NCBI GenBank assembly: GCA_022820025.1
Contig: JAJEGF010000009.1
Coordinates: 1 to 50,794, forward strand
Direction: 5' to 3'
Source of the DNA: Chloroflexota bacterium
GTDB taxonomy: Bacteria; Chloroflexota; UBA11872
Length of the DNA stretch: 50,794 bases
Part shown: positions 42,876 to 50,794 of the stretch, one piece after another
Layout of the letters: the number at the start of each line of letters is the position of its first letter
Numbering within the stretch: the first letter of the stretch is position 1
Notes under the pieces: generated by a model
Told to the model about the DNA's origin: nothing
Databases searched by the model: none
What the model saw: the letters and a program-made list of their open reading frames with translations, nothing else
Program-made: the position numbers and the translations under genes

Positions 42876-44271
42876 GGCGTCGGTCCTGGCCGGCGACGAC
42901 GCGCCGGTCACCGATGACGAGATCGCCGCCGGCCACGCCGCCGTCGGCTACGTCAACGGCCTGATCCAGGGCGCCGCCGGCCCCACGACGCCGCGCACGC
43001 TCGAGCAGTCCATCCAGGCCGGTGAACGCCGCCTGGCCCGCTTCCGCCGTTTCCTCGACAGCCTCGGCAACCCGCAGGACGGTCTCCGCTGCGTCCACGT
43101 CGGCGGCACGTCCGGCAAAGGCTCCGTCGCCGCCAAGCTGGCGGCCGGACTGTCCGCCTCCGGTCTGCGCACTGGCCTGCATTGCACGCCCTACCTGCAG
43201 ACTGCCCTGGAAAAGTTCGTCTGCGACGGCCAACTGGCCCGGCCCTCGGACCTGGTTGACCTGGTGGACTGGATCCGCCCGTATGTCGACCGCTTCGCCG
43301 CCACCGATCCCGACGGCCAGCCCACCTACGGCATGGTCTGGGTGGCGCTCACGTTGGAGTACTTCGTTCGTGCCAGGGTCGACATTGCCGTCATGGAAGT
43401 CGGCGCCGGTGGACGCTTCGACCTCTCCAACGTGATCAATCCCGACCTGGCGCTGATTACCAGCGTGGGCCGCGACCATCTCAAGAGCCTCGGCGGCACG
43501 CTCGAAACCGTGGCCTGGCACAAGGCCGGCATTTTCAAGCCCGATGCAATCGCGATGTGCGGCCCGCTCCGGCCAGAGGCCCAGCCACCCGTGCGCCATG
43601 CCGCCGCCGCCATCGGTCAGCCGCTGGTCGAGGTTCCGCTGGACGGCGCCGACTTTCGTTCGCGCAACACCCGCCTCGCCGAGGCCGCCCTTGAAGTTCT
43701 GGGCGCTTCGAGCTCCACGCTCTCGCCCGAGGTCAGGCAGGCGGTTGCCCGGGGCCGCCTGGCCGGCCGCTTCGAACGCATGCCCGGCCGAACCGCCGTC
43801 TACCTGGACGGCGCCCACAATCGCGACAAGGCCCGAGCCCTTGGCCAGGTGATCGACGGTGCCAACTTGCCCCGCCCCCGCGTCGGCCTTATCGGCATGG
43901 TCGGCTACCGTGCCGCCTCCGAGGTCCTGCCGCAGTTGCTGCCTCACCTCGACGTCTGGGTGGCCACCGAGCCGCGGGTCTACCGCAAGCCCGCGCTCCC
44001 CGTCAGCCAGCTTGCCGACGCCGGTGACAGGAGCGGACAAGCCCCCATCGCCCAGGCCTCAGATCCGCACGATGCCCTCCAGGCCGCGCTCGCGTTGGCC
44101 GGCAACCACGGTTCCGTCGTCGCCGGTGGCTCGGTCTACCTGGCCGGCAACCTGCGCGCCGCCTGGTATCCCACGCTGGCCGTCGTGCGCGAACGCACCA
44201 TGTGGCCGGCGATCGGCGCTGCCGGGCCGCACGGCCGTGCCGCGCTGGCCGATACTTACCTACCGACCTGA
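42868..44271 (+). CDS. folC: Folylpolyglutamate synthase / dihydrofolate synthase
   Basis: A 467-residue Mur-ligase-like enzyme that adds glutamate to folates. The P-loop is HVGGTSGKGSVAAKLAAGLS at about 81-95; RTGLHCTPYLQTALEKF, VMEVGAGGRFDLSN and LITSVGRDHLKSLGGTLETV follow; GRTAVYLDGAHNRDKARAL starts the C-terminal domain. The order matches FolC. The frame begins at 42868 inside the end of the isomerase gene. DUF2203 follows after 16 bases, likely in the same transcript. Confidence 0.93.
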   Translation: MPEASVLAGDDAPVTDDEIAAGHAAVGYVNGLIQGAAGPTTPRTLEQSIQAGERRLARFRRFLDSLGNPQDGLRCVHVGGTSGKGSVAAKLAAGLSASGLRTGLHCTPYLQTALEKFVCDGQLARPSDLVDLVDWIRPYVDRFAATDPDGQPTYGMVWVALTLEYFVRARVDIAVMEVGAGGRFDLSNVINPDLALITSVGRDHLKSLGGTLETVAWHKAGIFKPDAIAMCGPLRPEAQPPVRHAAAAIGQPLVEVPLDGADFRSRNTRLAEAALEVLGASSSTLSPEVRQAVARGRLAGRFERMPGRTAVYLDGAHNRDKARALGQVIDGANLPRPRVGLIGMVGYRAASEVLPQLLPHLDVWVATEPRVYRKPALPVSQLADAGDRSGQAPIAQASDPHDALQAALALAGNHGSVVAGGSVYLAGNLRAAWYPTLAVVRERTMWPAIGAAGPHGRAALADTYLPT

Positions 44272-44287
44272 GGCGAGGCCGCGACCC

Positions 44288-44698
44288 ATGGACGAGCACG
44301 ACGAGGAGGGCCTGACCTACACGCTGGAGGAAGCCACCGAACTCCTGCCCGAGCTCCGCCGCATCGTCGGCAGCCTGCAGCGCGTCTGGATGGAGGCCGG
44401 TTCCGAGCGACAGGCGTTCGAAGTCGCCCAAACCTCCAGTCGCCGCACCCCCGTTGAAGTGAGCTTGGCCCACCAGGCGCTCGTCGCCGCCCTCTGGGAC
44501 GTCCAGCCGCTGGTCGCCTGGCTCAGGTCGCGCAACATCGTGCTGCGCGACCCCTCCACCGGGCTGATCGACTTTCCGTCGGAACTTGACGGCGACGAGG
44601 TATTCCTCTGCTGGCGTCTCGGCGAAGACTCGATCGACTACTGGCACGGCCGCGACGAAGGCTTCGACAACCGCAAACCCCTCCCACCCGACGCCTGA
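44288..44698 (+). CDS. DUF2203 protein
   Basis: A 136-residue protein. An acidic N-terminus and YTLEEATELLPELRRIVGSL precede a helical part, and the C-terminal half has the strongly conserved DUF2203 segment GDEVFLCWRLGEDSIDYWH followed by GRDEGFDNRKPL. The family is widespread in Chloroflexota, cyanobacteria and Thermus relatives, and its function is unknown. The start is ATG 44288. Confidence 0.87.
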   Translation: MDEHDEEGLTYTLEEATELLPELRRIVGSLQRVWMEAGSERQAFEVAQTSSRRTPVEVSLAHQALVAALWDVQPLVAWLRSRNIVLRDPSTGLIDFPSELDGDEVFLCWRLGEDSIDYWHGRDEGFDNRKPLPPDA

Positions 44699-44776
44699 GC
44701 GAGCGACGGCCGGAAGCTGGACAACCCCCGGTGCCGGGCCTACCAATGATTGCGAAGGCTATTGGACGTGAGCTTC

Positions 44777-45889
44777 ATGGCTGATCGGCAATTCATCCCC
44801 CGGATCGCATTGGGGTTGGCTTCACTCCTGGTGACTCTGGCCGTCGCCGTGGCCTGCGACTCGCCCACCTCCGCGCCCACCGATGCCTCCGCCGACGAAC
44901 CACATCGCATCTTTGTCGTGCACTCGTACAGCGGCGAGTTCTCATGGACCAGGGAACTCCACCAGGGAATCATCCAGGGCCTGGCCCAAGAAGGTCTGGC
45001 CAGGGATCGCGACTACCAGTTGCAGACCTTCGAAATGGACACGCGGATCACCTTCACAGGCCCGCAACAGATCGAGCAGCGCGCCGACGAGGCTCTCGAG
45101 GCCCTGCGAGCCTTCGAGCCCGACCTCCTGTTTGTCACCGACGATGTCGCGCTCGAGCACGTGGCCGTCAGGTACACCGAGGAGAGCCCCGACGCTCCGA
45201 TCCCCACCGTTTTCGCCGGTGTCAACATCGACCCGACGATCTACGCCCCCATCGCCAGTCTCGACAAGCCCGGCGGGACGATTACCGGGGCCTTGGAGCG
45301 CATCCCCCACACCGAGGCTTTCGCGACCGCGCGGCGGCTCTTTCCCGATGCGGCCAGGGTCGTCATCCTCGCCGATGCCGGCCCGGGCGCCGCGGCCGTT
45401 CGTACCGCCTTCCGGCGCGACGACCAGGCCGCCGCCGCCAGGCCATACGAGGTCCTTGACTTTCTGCTGTTAGAGACGTTCGAGGAGTGGAAGGGCGCCG
45501 TCATTGACTATCAGGACAAGGCCGACCTCATCGCCGTCGTGAACTTCCACCAGCTCCGCGATGCAAGCGGCGCCATCGTCCCTCCAGCCGACGTGATCGA
45601 CTGGATGGTGGCGGAAAACAACCTGCCCGAGCTTGGCCTCGTGGCCGACTGGGCGCGTGACGGCATTCTGGTCGCGGTGGGCAACTCGGGGCTCAAGACC
45701 GGGGCCTACGTCGGCGCGCTGGGCGCGGACATTCTCAATGGAGCCGACCCCGCCACCATACCCATTGTCGATCCGAAACAGACCGACACGAACTTCAACC
45801 TGGCGCGGGCCCGCAGCCTCGGAATCGACTTCGCCCCCAGCGAACTGGCCGAGGCCGATGCTGTCTTCGAGACCATCGGCGGCCGATAG
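44777..45889 (+). CDS. ABC transporter substrate-binding lipoprotein (TrpX/PF04392 type)
   Basis: A 370-residue extracytoplasmic solute receptor. After ATG 44777 comes a signal peptide ending in VAVAC, a probable lipobox. The lobes read IFVVHSYSGEFSWTRELHQG, LLFVTDDVALEHVAVRY, IPTVFAGVNIDP, AARVVILADAGPGA and LGLVADWARDGILVAVGNSG. The type resembles the ABC-substrate-binding (TrpX-like) family for amino-acid or related ligands. Its permease and ATPase genes are not in the window. A GTG at 44768 and a frame start at 44750 are less likely. A perfect hairpin sits 41 bases after the stop. Confidence 0.85.
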   Translation: MADRQFIPRIALGLASLLVTLAVAVACDSPTSAPTDASADEPHRIFVVHSYSGEFSWTRELHQGIIQGLAQEGLARDRDYQLQTFEMDTRITFTGPQQIEQRADEALEALRAFEPDLLFVTDDVALEHVAVRYTEESPDAPIPTVFAGVNIDPTIYAPIASLDKPGGTITGALERIPHTEAFATARRLFPDAARVVILADAGPGAAAVRTAFRRDDQAAAARPYEVLDFLLLETFEEWKGAVIDYQDKADLIAVVNFHQLRDASGAIVPPADVIDWMVAENNLPELGLVADWARDGILVAVGNSGLKTGAYVGALGADILNGADPATIPIVDPKQTDTNFNLARARSLGIDFAPSELAEADAVFETIGGR

Positions 45890-45930
45890 GCGCCGAAAAC
45901 TCCGGCGGCCGACTGTGCACCTATCCTCGT

Positions 45931-45978
45931 CCCGGAGCCGAAGCTCCGGGGATCAAGGCGCCGCACCCGTGAGTGCGG
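45931..45978 (+). terminator. Two hairpins after the substrate-binding gene
   Basis: CCCGGAGC (45931-45938) pairs perfectly with GCTCCGGG (45943-45950) around a CGAA tetraloop. CCGCAC (45961-45966) pairs with GTGCGG (45973-45978). No T-run follows either, so termination would be Rho-like or bidirectional. They stand between the convergent substrate-binding gene and the DUF2335 gene and may shield the two transcripts. Confidence 0.45.
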
Positions 45979-45985
45979 GTGGTCT

Positions 45986-46037
45986 GGACTAGCCTCCCGC
46001 CACCGACGGCACGATTGACACTTCGACGCTCGGGCCG
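45986..46037. repeat. 52-bp direct repeat, left copy (3' end of sulfur-carrier gene)
   Basis: This segment matches 47025-47076 at 49 of 52 positions. Read on the reverse strand it encodes GPSVEVSIVPSVAGG and a stop, against GPSDEVSIVPSVAGG at the real ThiS/MoaD gene end. It is a duplicated 3' gene fragment with no upstream coding part, lying just past the DUF2335 stop. Confidence 0.85.
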
Positions 46038-46040
46038 CTG

Positions 46041-46577
46041 TCACTTTCGCGGAAGTTGCGGTCCAGAGGGTTTTTCGTCAGGCGCGGTTGTGACATCCAC
46101 GGCTGGGTTAAGCGTCTCCTCAAGGCGCACTTTTCGCTCTCGACGCCGACTGAAGTGTCCTACGACAAACACGCCGGCGAGCGAGGCGATGGCAACCATC
46201 GCGGTCGCAAAGCCAGAACGTGGTTTGCCCCAGCGCCGCGAGCGCTCCGGCGAGTGCAAACGCGGCCAGCGTGACCCCACCCCTGCGGCTAGTCCGGCCA
46301 TTCCGCGCCGAACTTCATAGTTGACCACAGCAGTCTCGGTCGCCTGCCGATGCGCCTGCTGGCTCTCAGCCATTTTCAGAATCCGGTCCGCCGCCCCTGG
46401 CAGGGTGCGTTCGTAGTGAGCCAACGCTTCAGGTGGAGGAATCGGACCCGCGTACAGGGACGCATGCACTGCTTCTACGATCTGTGCCCGCGCGTCCGGG
46501 CGAGGGCGAGGCTGAGCCACATTCCCCGGCGCATCCCTCGAGTGATTGTGTTGCTTGGACTGCTCGTCCTCACTCAC
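46041..46577 (-). CDS. DUF2335-type membrane protein with compensated frame disturbance
   Basis: A 178-residue protein. HASLYAGPIPPPEALAHYERTLPGAADRILKMAESQQAHRQ is the DUF2335 signature (split here: LYAGPIPPPEALAHYER and LPGAADRILKMAESQQ). DUF2335 proteins end with two membrane helices. Here only the second is hydrophobic in frame (ATAMVAIASLAGVFVVGHF). The first is present in a neighbouring frame (GVTLAAFALAGALAALGQTT) and reads SRWPRLHSPERSRRWGKP in this one, so two compensating indels seem to lie near 46280 and 46215. Function unknown; a small ORF precedes it. Confidence 0.7.
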   Translation of the reverse strand: MSEDEQSKQHNHSRDAPGNVAQPRPRPDARAQIVEAVHASLYAGPIPPPEALAHYERTLPGAADRILKMAESQQAHRQATETAVVNYEVRRGMAGLAAGVGSRWPRLHSPERSRRWGKPRSGFATAMVAIASLAGVFVVGHFSRRRERKVRLEETLNPAVDVTTAPDEKPSGPQLPRK

Positions 46578-46604
46578 GACGACGCTGCTTCGCTACTGGA
46601 GAAG

Positions 46605-46844
46605 TCAACTCGTCGGAATCTGGTTTTCCGATTCGGTGCCTTCGTAGGCTCTGAGCGCTGCCCACATGTCGTCGCCCACCGCCAGCCAGTCGCTCCAAAG
46701 GGCCAGTACGTCGGCCTGCTCGGGCGAGTTTGCCGTGTTGTACTCGGTCAGCGTGTCGCCGAAATCAAGGATGCTGGCCATGCCCCCCAACGCCGACGGA
46801 CGCGCGAATAGAAGGGCGGCACGCATCCTCCTATGCTCGGTCAT
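46605..46844 (-). CDS. Small protein preceding DUF2335, unknown function
   Basis: A 79-residue ORF from ATG 46844 with GGAGGG about ten bases upstream. Its core reads LDFGDTLTEYNTANSPEQAD and DWLAVGDDMWAALRAYE. It has no signal peptide or membrane segment. It ends 27 bases before the DUF2335 gene, and the pair looks like one unit, bracketed by the 52-bp repeats. I do not recognise the family. Confidence 0.6.
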   Translation of the reverse strand: MTEHRRMRAALLFARPSALGGMASILDFGDTLTEYNTANSPEQADVLALWSDWLAVGDDMWAALRAYEGTESENQIPTS

Positions 46845-47024
46845 CGGGGGATTACCCTCCTTCGCGACCCGTGAACAGTCGGTCGCGCCGCGCATCGTCC
46901 CCGAGTCGGTCATCGGGAAAGATCCCCGTGACTCGGACCAAATTATAGCGGAGGCGCCTTGGTCTCCGGTCTTCAGTCAAGCCACGGGGGTTCCGTAAGC
47001 GGCCGGTCGGGATGAGCGGTCTTC

Positions 47025-47076
47025 GGACTAGCCTCCCGCCACCGACGGCACGATCGACACCTCGTCGCTCGGGCCG
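47025..47076. repeat. 52-bp direct repeat, right copy (within sulfur-carrier gene end)
   Basis: This is the other copy of 45986-46037 and forms the genuine 3' end of the ThiS/MoaD gene. The two copies are in the same orientation, about 1.04 kb apart, and enclose the small ORF and the DUF2335 gene. Confidence 0.85.
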
Positions 47077-47300
47077 ACTTCAGTGTCGAATCCCTCGCGG
47101 TAGCGGATGTCCTCGCCGTCCACGTAGATGTTGACGAAGCGCCGCAATTCGCCGTCCTCGTCCAGGATCCGTTCGGAGAATCCGGGGTGGGCGGCGTTCA
47201 GCTTCTCCACCAGGTCGCCGACGTTCGTGGCGTCGATGTCCACGCTGTTCTTGCCGTCCGTCAGGTTGCGGAGCGGGGTTGGAATTCGGACATTGGGCAT
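47028..47300 (-). CDS. ThiS/MoaD-family sulfur-carrier protein
   Basis: A 90-residue ubiquitin-like protein with the C-terminal Gly-Gly (VSIVPSVAGG) that is adenylated and converted to a thiocarboxylate. RIPTPLRNLTDGKNSVDIDA starts the fold and GELRRFVNIYVDGEDIRY is the central part. It follows the threonine-synthase-like gene by 20 bases in a SAM-riboswitch transcript. CysO- and HcyS-type carriers serve cysteine or homocysteine synthesis, so a sulfur-donor role with the adjacent PLP enzyme is more likely than molybdopterin synthesis. Confidence 0.88.
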   Translation of the reverse strand: MPNVRIPTPLRNLTDGKNSVDIDATNVGDLVEKLNAAHPGFSERILDEDGELRRFVNIYVDGEDIRYREGFDTEVGPSDEVSIVPSVAGG

Positions 47301-47320
47301 AAGTGCGTCTCCTGCGCGAA

Positions 47321-48568
47321 TTAGGCTGGCGTCAGCACGCCGCGGTCGGCCAGCGTCTGCTCGAACGATGTGATGCTCGGTCGGATCTCATAACGGGCGT
47401 CCACTCGGCCGTCGATTGCCTCCTGCGTTTTCAGCCCGTTGCCGGTCACCAGCGCCACCGTCAGGTCGTCCCGAGCGATTACGCCGCGTTCGGCAAGCTT
47501 GGCCAATACCGCAATTGTCACGCCGCCGGCCGTCTCGGCAAAAATGCCTTCCGTGGAAGCCAGCAGGCGCATGGCGTCCACGATCTCGTCGTCGGTTACG
47601 GCTTCGATCACGCCATCCACTTCCTGCGCCAGCTTCAGCGAGTAGAACCCGTCGGCCGGGTTGCCGATGGCCAACGACTTCGCCACGGTATCGGGCTGGC
47701 GAACCGGTCGGTACGTGGTCTGTCCGCGCGCGAAGGCCTCGGCCACCGGCGCGCAGCCGTCCGCCTGGGCGCCGTGGATGCGGGTGGACTGGCTGTCCAG
47801 CAGCCCCACATCCACCAATTCCTTCATCGCCTTGCCCATCTTCGTATACAGCGAGCCTGAGGCGATCGGCGCCAAGATGTGATCCGGCGCCACCCAGCCC
47901 AGCTGTTCCACCGACTCGAAGGCCAGCGTCTTGGATCCCTCGGCGTAGTAGGGCCGGATGTTGATGTTGCAGAAGGCCCAGTTGTAGAGGTCGGCGATTT
48001 CGCTGCACAGTCGATTCAGTTCGTCGTAGGTGCCTTCCACCGCCACGATGCCCGCGCCATACACCGCCGCCCCGCGGATCTTGCCCACTTCCAGGTCGGC
48101 GGGCATGAACACGTAGGTAGGCATTCCGTGGCGCGCCCCGGCGGCCGACACCGCCCCGGCCAGGTTGCCGGTGGACGCGCAGGCGAAGGTCTCAAACCCG
48201 AACTCGCGGGCCTTGGTGATCGCCACCGCCACCACCCGGTCCTTGAAGGAGTAGGTGGGGTTCACGGTGTCGTTCTTGATGTGCAGGTTGGTCAGGCCTA
48301 ACCGCTCGCCCAGGTTGTCCGCGCGTTGCAGCGGCGTGAACCCGACCGGCCAGGTCTCGTCCCAACCACCCTCCACCGGCAACAACTCGTGGTAGCGCCA
48401 GAGCGTGGGCGGCCGCGCGGCGATGGCGTCGCGCGAGATGGTCTTGCGGATGGCGGCGTAGTCGAACTGCGCTTCCAGCGGCCCGAAATCAAACTCGCAG
48501 ATGTGCGTGGCCTGCAATGGGTAGGCGCGACCGCACTCGCGACAGCGAAGCGTCTGAGTCGTGGACAT
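47321..48568 (-). CDS. thrC: Threonine-synthase-like PLP enzyme
   Basis: A 415-residue fold-type II PLP enzyme. The N-terminal CRECGRAYPLQATHIC zinc-ribbon-like segment is typical of class-II threonine synthases. VNPTYSFKDRVVAVAITKAR carries the PLP lysine at about 108, ASTGNLAGAVSAAGARHGM the phosphate-binding loop, and GSLYTKMGKAMKELVDVG and ETAGGVTIAVLAKL the C-terminal parts. It converts O-phosphohomoserine to threonine in the standard role. Linkage with a sulfur carrier and a SAM riboswitch raises the alternative of a homocysteine-forming activity. The long 5' leader is 210 bases after the riboswitch. Confidence 0.9.
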   Translation of the reverse strand: MSTTQTLRCRECGRAYPLQATHICEFDFGPLEAQFDYAAIRKTISRDAIAARPPTLWRYHELLPVEGGWDETWPVGFTPLQRADNLGERLGLTNLHIKNDTVNPTYSFKDRVVAVAITKAREFGFETFACASTGNLAGAVSAAGARHGMPTYVFMPADLEVGKIRGAAVYGAGIVAVEGTYDELNRLCSEIADLYNWAFCNINIRPYYAEGSKTLAFESVEQLGWVAPDHILAPIASGSLYTKMGKAMKELVDVGLLDSQSTRIHGAQADGCAPVAEAFARGQTTYRPVRQPDTVAKSLAIGNPADGFYSLKLAQEVDGVIEAVTDDEIVDAMRLLASTEGIFAETAGGVTIAVLAKLAERGVIARDDLTVALVTGNGLKTQEAIDGRVDARYEIRPSITSFEQTLADRGVLTPA

Positions 48569-48777
48569 GCGGATGATCCTTGGCAGAGGCGCCGACGGAG
48601 AGGTCAGCGGATGGCGAAGTCCCGTATCGCCGGGTAACCCGGCCCGCCCGCGTCACGCGCGGGCACGGTCATCGCCATTGGCCGCCCAACAACTGGGGAC
48701 GGTGGGCCGTTCACTCCGTCGCAAACCCCTTGGCGCCGTGCGCCCCGCCCTTGGGGCGCTGCCTCGCGCCGGTGACC
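48569..48777 (-). other. Leader between riboswitch and thrC, with hairpins
   Basis: No gene is seen. On the reverse strand, 18 bases after the riboswitch, GCGCCCC and GGGGCGC (48740-48759) pair perfectly, which could be an expression-platform stem. Further hairpins are at 48646-48664 (GCCCGCG/CGCGGGC) and 48630-48642 (CCGGG/CCCGG). None has a T-run, so I cannot tell whether control is by termination or translation. Confidence 0.5.
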
Positions 48778-48883
48778 CTCGCATCTTGCAGCTTCCGCTA
48801 CCGGAATTGGCACCCTCTCGAGCGTTCGCCCGAAGGTTGCCCGGCTTCGTTGGGCCGACTCCCTCCACCAATCTTGATACGAG
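48778..48883 (-). promoter_or_regulatory. SAM-I (S-box) riboswitch
   Basis: On the reverse strand P1 is CTCGTATC (48883-48876) pairing with GATGCGAG (48785-48778). The S-box core follows the usual order: AAGATTGGTGGAGGGA (kink-turn side), CGGCCC and GCCGGGCAACC, then GGTGCCAATTCCGG, then a small hairpin and GCAAGATGCGAG. All strongly conserved S-box segments are present. The aptamer binds S-adenosylmethionine and normally switches off methionine/SAM genes. It precedes thrC and the sulfur-carrier gene. Confidence 0.9.
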
Positions 48884-49200
48884 GTGTGTCACGTCAACCT
48901 TGGTGTTCGCGCATCCTAGCACCCGAAAAGGCGTCCAGGCGGCCAGCATGGGCCCGTCGAGCGGGAAGAACGCCTCGGACACCCCTCCCGGACGTGCTAC
49001 GATGGGCGACTGCCTGAAAAGGCATCCGCGCAGTTCGGCGGCGCTTGATTCATCAGCCGCCCCGGTGGCGCACCGGCCATTACCGGCCGGTCGCGGGCGC
49101 GACGGCACCTTAACAGGGGAAGAGTGAGTGCGAGTACTCGCGTCATTCCAATGTGTCTGGCGCGACAGTAATCCACGTGATTCGAGGATGACTCGGTGGC
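48884..49200. other. Intergenic region between riboswitch and rrn leader
   Basis: No gene is supported; open frames here are short and biased by GC content. It should contain the divergent promoters of the thrC unit and the 16S gene, but I find no convincing -35/-10 pair. A perfect 12-bp palindrome GCGAGTACTCGC lies at 49130-49141 and could be a protein-binding site. Confidence 0.4.
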
Positions 49201-49265
49201 TCAGGGCTCCGGTATACCCGGTGCCCTGAAGTAATTGCGATCTGTATCACGCCCGCCAGGGCGTG
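49201..49265 (+). promoter_or_regulatory. Two strong hairpins in the 16S leader
   Basis: TCAGGGC-t-CCGG (49201-49212) pairs with CCGG-t-GCCCTGA (49218-49229) around TATAC, interrupted by one T-T mismatch. CACGCCC (49248-49254) pairs with GGGCGTG (49259-49265) around GCCA. They end about ten bases before the 16S 5' end and may be part of a processing stem or leader antitermination signal. No T-run follows. Confidence 0.5.
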
Positions 49266-49273
49266 TGTTGAGA

Positions 49274-50794
<1,521 letters not shown>

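Noticed and set aside
48604..48813. A 69-codon leftward ORF between the riboswitch and thrC, considered as a leader peptide
   Set aside because: It overlaps the 3' part of the riboswitch, has no clear ribosome site, and lacks runs of Met or Thr codons.

Overview
The window is GC-rich bacterial DNA, gene-dense on both strands, and ends exactly at the anti-Shine-Dalgarno 3' end of a 16S rRNA gene. The 16S sequence, frequent TTG/GTG starts, Tat-type lipoproteins, tandem DUF3179 proteins and DUF2203/DUF59 housekeeping genes suggest an uncultivated member of the Chloroflexota. That placement is inference; I ran no alignment.

Layout. Positions 1-1600 hold the start of a secreted protein and an M20 amidohydrolase. 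1.7-7.5 kb is an imuA-imuB-dnaE2 mutagenic-repair cassette, with a 121-bp inverted-repeat element inserted in frame inside imuB. It is followed by an opposing TM0106-type nuclease-helicase (7.5-11 kb), an orphan AbrB-type regulator, an RsmC-like methyltransferase and a zinc alcohol dehydrogenase. 13.8-15.2 kb carries a two-gene STAS-like (DUF4325) / GHKL-ATPase module. Then come recA, a universal stress protein, a divergent PRPP-synthetase homologue and gamma-glutamyltransferase (15.3-19.4 kb), two tandem DUF3179 lipoproteins, an ABC exporter, a peroxiredoxin and an AIM24 protein.

25.5-28.8 kb contains an orphan HicB-like protein, an HpcH/HpaI aldolase followed by a malate-dehydrogenase-like gene, and then a likely selenoprotein. 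This is a peroxiredoxin-like gene whose active-site first cysteine is an in-frame TGA (W-U-S-H-C), divergent from a glutaredoxin-like gene. 28.9-30.5 kb is an ImmA/IrrE - DUF4411 (PIN-like) pair with AT-richer, probably acquired, sequence. 30.6-35.6 kb is a leftward translation operon rpmI-rplT-trmH-pheS-pheT without infC, with a hairpin plus T-run just before rpmI.

35.8-45.9 kb contains a phosphoesterase, a decayed Phd/PIN toxin-antitoxin locus, a DUF59 protein, a GH113-like lipoprotein, a Cas4/RecB-like nuclease, an isolated nuoE-nuoF pair, a sugar isomerase, folC, DUF2203 and an ABC substrate-binding lipoprotein. 45.9-48.9 kb reads leftward: a SAM-I riboswitch, threonine-synthase-like thrC, a ThiS/MoaD sulfur carrier, then a small ORF and a DUF2335 membrane protein. 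These last two genes lie between two 52-bp copies of the 3' end of the sulfur-carrier gene. The window closes with a hairpin-rich leader and the 16S gene.

The best leads for something new are the TGA-containing peroxiredoxin, the SAM-riboswitch-controlled thrC + sulfur-carrier unit (possible protein-thiocarboxylate homocysteine synthesis), the STAS-like/ATPase pair, and the repeat-flanked DUF2335 unit.
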